Source of the DNA: Calonectria ilicicola | Lineage: Eukaryota > Ascomycota > Sordariomycetes > Hypocreales > Nectriaceae | Assembly (NCBI GenBank): GCA_020809705.1 | Contig: CP085827.1 | Location: forward strand, 3,844,001-3,908,000 | Direction of reading: 5' to 3' | DNA: 64,000 nucleotides | Shown here: positions 58,246 to 64,000 of the stretch, piece by piece | Layout of the letters: the number at the start of each line of letters is the position of its first letter | Numbering within the stretch: position 1 is the stretch's first letter | Program-made: the position numbers and the translations under genes | The notes under the pieces: model-generated | What the model was told of the DNA's origin: nothing | The model's database searches: none | Seen by the model: the letters and a program-made list of their open reading frames with translations, nothing else

Positions 58246-58545
58246 TTAATCAACCTTGTAGCTACGAACAACCATCGGGGTAATGTAAAAATCCCCTTCC
58301 CCGTTTTGATAGCTCAACCCTCGACAGTCTGCATCGGAGTACAGCTCAAACTCGTCTGGGTCCGGGAACCTCTTGGTGGCCGGGTCAAACTTGACACGGT
58401 TGACGTGAAGGTCAGGAACGAAGTCAATGTTCTTGCAGTCAACATCGAGCGTGCCATGCATGCTATTAGAGCGGCCGTCCGAGGACCATATGTCAAGAGT
58501 CCAGGCCGAGGCGAGAGGAAGAAAAGTGACGAGAGAAAACTTCAT
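58246..58545 (-). CDS. Small secreted protein, 99 residues
   Basis: Intact single exon with N-terminal signal peptide (MKFSLVTFLPLASA) and a mature chain of about 85 residues with only two cysteines (VDCKN and DADCRG), which could form one disulfide; rich in Asp and Tyr. This beta-rich, two-cysteine size class is frequent among fungal secreted proteins of unknown function, including candidate effectors. A TATA-like taaatattaa lies about 60 bp upstream on the minus strand. No domain recognised. Confidence 0.8.
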   Translation of the reverse strand: MKFSLVTFLPLASAWTLDIWSSDGRSNSMHGTLDVDCKNIDFVPDLHVNRVKFDPATKRFPDPDEFELYSDADCRGLSYQNGEGDFYITPMVVRSYKVD

Positions 58546-59571
58546 CCTGAGTTCGAATCTTTTGGAGGGGGGTAATCAAAGAATGAAGAAGAAAAAGGCG
58601 GACTTAATATTTAATGCAGACCAGGACAACAAAAATGCTGGCTCACGAGTAGAGCAGTGTGTGTCAAGTTGATACTATGAATTGTTTTGTCAACTTTGTT
58701 GGGGGTTATTCCTCCCGATTTCTAAAACCTGACATGTCCTGCTGTTTTATACCCATTCATTCTTTTCATAAACTTGATACTCGTAGCCCAGTCCTGGTCT
58801 AACCTTATAACCACAACCTTCCACATTTGCTGTGGCATCCTTCGCAAGTTTCACCCGCCACCCTGTACAGCGAATAGAGTCCCACGGAGCACAACCACCA
58901 TTGCGCTATGTCTGACAAATGTAAACAATTTCTCGGCTTACAGTCTTGAGAAGGTAATACTTTGAATAATGGTACCCGCTTGCGTTCAATTCTAGCATTC
59001 CAGACCAAGATGACGACCATCGTACAGCTCGCTCAGCTTCGTTATACAGGATCGAACTCCCAATTAGAACCATCCGTTTTTCGCTTCGAATGATTGATCA
59101 CACCTTGGCGCTTACGTTCTTCACTCGGCAGTTGAGAACCCGGGGCGAATTTGGCCCCTAGTTCACACGGAGATTGGGAGAAGGCTGGATGATGGTCTAA
59201 GTGACATGGCTTTTGCGCCATGCCCTATTGCATTGCACTACTTCTTCTGTTTTACTACACTACTCCAGGTATATCCAAATATAAGCCAGTCTACCACTTC
59301 TTCCCCCGTCCAACCAGGACCAGACGCAATACGTCCATGCTCCAAAACAGTTGTCTCGCCCTACATGGCGGATTACTTGTCGGCCGTGTCTCGTAGGTTA
59401 ACCATGTCCTTTGAGGGCATGTTAATATATACAGAGTGAAAAGCAAAATATCAAAGGTGGGCGATTTGTGATCCCAAAAATAAACTGCCCAATCATAACT
59501 CCTATGCTGTCCCTTTCTTGTGAGAAGGATAAATCAGATGCGGAACGCCAATGTGCAAGCAAATTTTGCAA
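58546..59571. other. Intergenic region
   Basis: About 1 kb with the promoter of the small secreted protein and the 3' side of the phospholipase gene. No coding frame or RNA gene supported. Confidence 0.45.
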
Positions 59572-61723
59572 TCATAGAACCAAAGTGAAACCAACAACGA
59601 CGGCTGCGACAGCGGCGGGGATAGTGCTGCTGAGGAGCTTGTGGGCAAAGCTCTGAACGTCGATAGCGGTGCTGACGAACTTGGGGTCGTAGGGGGCAGG
59701 CTCGCTCTCATCCAGAGTGCCGTTCCAGCAGTAGGAGTCGAAGCATGATTGGCAGGCCGAAGGAACAGTGGTGTTTGTTCGGTCGAAGCTTCGAGAAAGC
59801 ATGGCGCAGGCGACGCAGACGGGCCAGTTCTTGTCGCGGGTACCGTTGAGCTGGGTGGCAACAGAGTAGCCGTTCTCGATGATGGCCGAGAGCTCAGAAC
59901 CGTTAATAGACATTTGGAAAGTGGAGATGTTGGCGGCGTAGACGTAGGGGTAGTTGGGGATATAGACAATCAGGGGAGCGGGCACTGTTGTGTTGGTGGC
60001 GTTGCATCCAAAGAAGGTCGGGCGAGTGTTGAGACCCAGGTTCATGAAAGTGTTCTTGCCGGGAACAACGGGGAACGAAGAACCATCGGAAATATCCTCG
60101 AGGGATCGCTGGTAGGTGGCGATGGGAGAAGCACCATCGGGCCAGAAGGTCTCGGTATCGGCGGACGAGTCAAAAGAAAAGACAACGTCAACGTTGCGAG
60201 CAGTGCGAAGATGGGGCTGGTAGGGCACGTTCTGGAGATCCTCGCCTCCATCAACGAGGGTGAGGCGGTCTTGTTCGGCAAATGAGTTGTTGTTGTCGTT
60301 CCAGCCCTTGAAGGGGTTGGGGGTCCAGTCGGCAATGTCGTTGTTGTCGTCGCCAATTGACTCGAGGATCGAGGAGACGGCCGAGATGGCAAAATCAGGG
60401 ACATTGTCAGGGAGATAGGTGCTGTTCTTGTCGTTGAGGTAGAGAATAATCTGGTTAAAGAGACTGCTGGAAGTGCCCATGACAAAACCAGCATTGTCAA
60501 AACCACGGATACAGTCCTTGTCGTCGGGGAGCTTGCCATCGTCAAACTCAGAGCCCACGTACTTGAGAGGGACGAAACCGCGCAGTGTCGGGTCATAAGA
60601 GCCGAGCTCCCATGGTGTAAATTCGAAGACGGTCGAGTTGAGCGCAATGATAGTCTCATTGGGGTTGCGGCTGTCAGCAACAACAAAGGGCATGGGCATG
60701 CTGCCAGACTTGAAGTCCTCATCGTCGGCAATGGAAGACCAGGTGAAGCCAGGGCCTCCATCGGTGGCATTGACCAATTGGTACGAAAGCATGCGGCCCC
60801 AGTAGTCGGTAAGAGATCGCTCATAGCCGGCGTCCTTCTTGTCGGAGACGGCGTTGAAGACATCGTCGTAGTAGCCGAGCAGACTGTACTGCTCGGGACC
60901 CTCGAAGATTGAGTTCTGGAGCTGCCAAACACCGGGGTAGTTGACACTGTTTTGGACCGATGTCCAGTTGTTGACTACCAAACTGCCCAACAGCCAGCTA
61001 CCTCCAGACAGGCCGGAGATGTAGGTGGCGCTCTGCAGCAGACCACCGAGGTTTCCGGAGTTGGTGCTTCCGTCAGAGCGATCGTCCCACGCGGCGACCG
61101 CGCCTGCGCCTGACAGCATGGCTCGGTAACCACCGCCGGACAGGGCCAGGCCAATGTTGGGGAGGACGGTAGTGTCGTTTTCGGCATTCTCGAGGTACTT
61201 GTCGCTGTCAAAGTCGGGGATGGCTAAGCGCTTGAGTAGCTTTCGGATGTGAGGGACCGTTGCGTTACGGCGCTTGGGGAGCCACGCGAGCTCCTCGTCG
61301 GACAACGTTGTGCCATTGCGAATGGTCGGTCGGGTGCTGGGGCACTTGACGGCGGTCGGGACATAGCCATTGGGGGCCTGGTTGGTGGCGCGATTCAACA
61401 ATCGTGAGTCGGGTTGACGGGCGACGAGGGCGTTCGAGTCAGAGGGTGCGTTGAGTGCTGTGTGACGTCAAAACCAATGTACTTGAAATCGTGCGCACAC
61501 GCTTCCGCGCGACGGGCTGGTGCAGACACCATGCTGCAGGTAACCCACAGACGCGGGCTACCCACAGACACCTGAAGCCAGGTGGATCACATGGAAAAAA
61601 AACGCTGTGCAACATGGGAAGATAAATATGGTACATACCGGCCGGATTGGGAGTCGCAGATGTGGGAGAAAAAGCTGCCGCTGCAGCCAGGATGGCCGTC
61701 AAGCGGCCAGAGATGAGCGTCAT
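59572..61723 (-). CDS. GPI-anchored phospholipase B / lysophospholipase
   Basis: Exon 1 61723-61639 and exon 2 61457-59572 around a 181-bp intron give 656 residues. Secreted or cell-surface enzyme that removes acyl chains from phospholipids and lysophospholipids. Signal peptide about 1-23; catalytic motifs of the PLA2/patatin-like fungal PLB family: SGGGYRAMLSG, GLSGGSWLLGS (nucleophile Ser) and the DGGEDLQN Asp motif. Many N-glycosylation sequons, eight or so cysteines in the C-terminal third (CVACAMLSR, SACQSCFDSYCWNG), then a hydrophobic C-terminus (STIPAAVAAVVVGFTLVL) typical of a GPI signal. The upstream exon is needed, since the long frame alone has no signal peptide. Catalytic residues are intact. 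Confidence 0.95.
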
Positions 61724-61777
61724 GCTGAGAGTGATGATTGATCTAAACGCGGGACGATACGAGGGGAGGGGCGAGGG

Positions 61778-61786
61778 TTATATAAA
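61778..61786 (-). promoter_or_regulatory. TATA-like element of the phospholipase gene
   Basis: The minus strand reads tttatataa, 55-63 bases before the ATG at 61723, between G-rich stretches. Spacing to the start codon fits a short leader; this is inferred from position only. Confidence 0.45.
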
Positions 61787-64000
61787 CAGGGGGGGAGGAG
61801 TCGGGCCCCTGTGGCTCGCGTACTTGCTTCAAGAGCAATGGCGACGGGCAAGAAATAAAGTAGACAACGCTTTCGCAAATCAGACCCAAAAAAAGTTGGG
61901 TGTTATGTTGGTTTTTGAAGCTGTGGATGGCGAGCGCTAAAGTAGTAAGGTCGACGCCTAAAAAAAGATGGCTTGAAGTGGTTGGAGCGCCGACGTTGGT
62001 TCCGGACGTGTGAACGCGCGCGTGTGGCTTGAGCCTGGGTTACAACGCCTAGAATCTTGTTCAAAGATCAGGAAACAATGACGATGTTATCAGACAATTC
62101 TTTCTCTCTAAGATGGAAGAATCCGTAGGGAGAACCAACGGCAGACGTCGGGGGGTGATAGAGGGGGAAGTGTAAGAGCGACGGGGTAGAGTTAAATTAT
62201 TTCATTCTTGGTACCATTGTCGTCACTCACTTGGCCGTCGCTCTACGACGATTTTTTTTCTGGGGCGCCAAGCAAAAAGTCAGCCCAGGCCTGTCGCGCC
62301 CTGAGTCGCTTCCGGGGGTGCCCAAAGGAGGATTTGCATTTGGGTGACAAGGAGTAACATGGATCAGCATCAGGGAGTGGCACAGGTGAGCGAGCAATGG
62401 ATACGCAGAGACTGGTCCAAAGTTCCCCTAGGATGCCGATATGACGATGGATTCGGCACTGCCGGCAAAGATGCAGGGCGCATAACTTTGCGGCGCGGGG
62501 AGGCGGTGATGGTCTCGAGGACGTCCATACGCCGTCAAGCAAAGACACCAGCAAAGCAAGCGCCCGTGCTGTTGGCAACGTTGGCCCTAGATTTTCTAGA
62601 CGGCCGCCAGTTCCTCGAGAAACAGCCACTGCAATAGCCACCTGCCCGGGGCAATGGGGAAAACACTAGATCCCGGTGGGAGCTACCGCCAAGTGCCCCA
62701 GTGGTCGCTCATCTGGAGCGCTGTTGTCGAGGGATAGCCCCTGTAAATCACCATTGACGGCTGACAATTCCTCCACCTCCACCCTGTGGCGGCCCACAAG
62801 CCACCTTTGATGCTGCTGCTGCTCAGCAAGGGTGCAGAGAATAAAAATACGATACGGTTAAGGCACGGAATATTCTTCGCCTTCATCAACCTCCGACCCG
62901 GAACGGCAGATTAATTAGGTGATAGCGCACAAGAGCCAAGGCCCTAAGATCAACCCGACGAGATCCCAACTCAGTCCAATGGAATGTGGAAATGATGGGA
63001 TCAAAGGCCCTCGTGTCTTCGAGGCCCCCCGCAATGTAAGCGGCCTTTTAGTCGGTCTTTGGGCTGCCTACCACCCAAGACCACCCAAGACCCCCCCAAG
63101 ACATGATATCCTTGGCACCTGCTTGGCAAGACTGTGGCAGGCGCCTAAGTATGGCGCCAAGACGGCAAGACGGCCTGTGTGCGAAACCGCTGGACCCGGC
63201 GAATGTAAGAAACGGGCGCCGACCCCAAACCCGCAACCGTTTCTTGGAGGTGCCGCCGACAGGTGATTCCCCTGATTCCGGTTGTTGGTATGAGGCCTGA
63301 TTGGGCCGTACCTCGCAACGGCTTTAGTGCGCCTGGCTGATCGCATCACATCCATTGCCCATGGACATTGTCGGTTGCGCATGGAGAATCCGAGAATCCG
63401 ACCAGCACCACAACGCCCAAACAAAAGTCCATCATGGTCTTCTCGTTCCGTCTCTTCCGCTGCATTTGTCCACAAAACCTTGGCCTCAGTTACGCCAAGC
63501 GGTACCCCTCCTCCCCCTCCCCCTTCGTATAGACGCATTCCCGTCTGGCTGGCTGAGTCTTAGCGACCTGCTGCAACTGGTCTCCCATCGTGTGCACTGC
63601 CCCTGTGTGTCAGCATCCGTCTCACGAGATTCTGGGGCACCTATTTTCAGCTCCCTAAGCTTTCGGGCTCCAACTATCAGCTCGCGGGCGCTTGACCGAC
63701 GGTGAAGAACATGACATGACACGGCAATCGTTTGTTCATGCTCTAGAGCCCCCATAGCGTCAGGCCTCCGGTACGAGACTCGAGACTCCATCGGCACTTT
63801 TTTCAAACCCCGCTGTGCCGTGCCAACACACGCACCCCGTGAACCATAGAAAAAGCAAAGGATTCATGCGCTGTCTTTTGAGTGCTGCTGTAAACCTGCT
63901 GCAGCGTGGACAGACAGCACACACTTTCATACACTCTGCAAGAAACATGTTTCTCTTCTCTTCTGACCACACCAATAGACCTGAGCTTAAAACATACATC
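61787..64000. other. Gene-free terminal stretch
   Basis: About 2.2 kb up to the window edge. The long minus-strand frame 62243-62641 and plus-strand frames near 62919-63266 and 63355-63705 are Arg/Pro/Ser-rich with no motif, typical of GC-rich promoter DNA. It probably holds the promoter of the phospholipase gene and of a gene beyond the window. Confidence 0.5.

Noticed and set aside
62243..62641. 132-residue minus-strand frame
   Set aside because: Composition and lack of motifs fit promoter DNA; overlapping plus-strand frame is equally open.

Overview
This window is nuclear DNA of a filamentous ascomycete. The genes have short introns (mostly 45-60 bp, GT..AG), and the protein families are typical of Pezizomycotina: RTA1, Zn2Cys6 factor, HET, CFEM, DHA2/ACS transporters, Pff1 protease, phospholipase B and DUF6594. 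The overall flavour is Sordariomycetes, probably Hypocreales, but that is inferred from protein feel and not from any alignment. Exon boundaries below were placed by hand from splice motifs and phase agreement.

Layout. 0.1-1.2 kb: RTA1-type membrane protein. 1.2-5.4 kb: long gene-free promoter region in front of a Zn2Cys6 regulator (5.4-7.6 kb). 8.9-11 kb: class 3 lipase (minus). 11-14 kb: gene-free, microsatellites. 14-22.4 kb: MDR reductase, HET-domain gene, and two MFS transporters (DHA2-like and ACS-like), an accessory-looking block. 23-31.3 kb: conserved core: splicing factor 1/BBP, vacuolar membrane M28 protease, lipid-droplet hydrolase. 32.5-33.1 kb: GPI-CFEM protein. 33-37.4 kb: gene-poor. 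37.4-44.9 kb: an unknown protein, a MITE-like inverted-repeat element, tandem repeats with a 5S-rRNA-like sequence, a GST-like gene, a Gfo/Idh/MocA dehydrogenase, a multipass membrane protein and an intron-containing tRNA-Gly(GCC).

45.7-58 kb is the most unusual part. It holds a four-exon gene with two tandem retropepsin-like DTG domains, a stray copy of the last exon of the GST gene, a membrane-anchored F-box-like protein, and three genes whose long frames are broken by stop codons: a large coiled-coil protein with two amber codons, a secreted/repeat/coiled-coil protein with TAG and TAA, and a DUF6594 gene with three stops and at least two frameshifts. Six of the seven internal stops could each come from one transition of the RIP type (CAG or CAA to TAG/TAA, TGG to TAG), so this block looks like an accessory region under repeat-induced mutation. 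58.2-61.7 kb: a small secreted protein and a GPI-anchored phospholipase B. 61.8-64 kb: no gene seen.

Few genes here form one obvious pathway. The best functional grouping is lipid and surface biology (RTA1, two lipases, LDAH, phospholipase B, CFEM), plus export and reduction in the 14-22 kb block.
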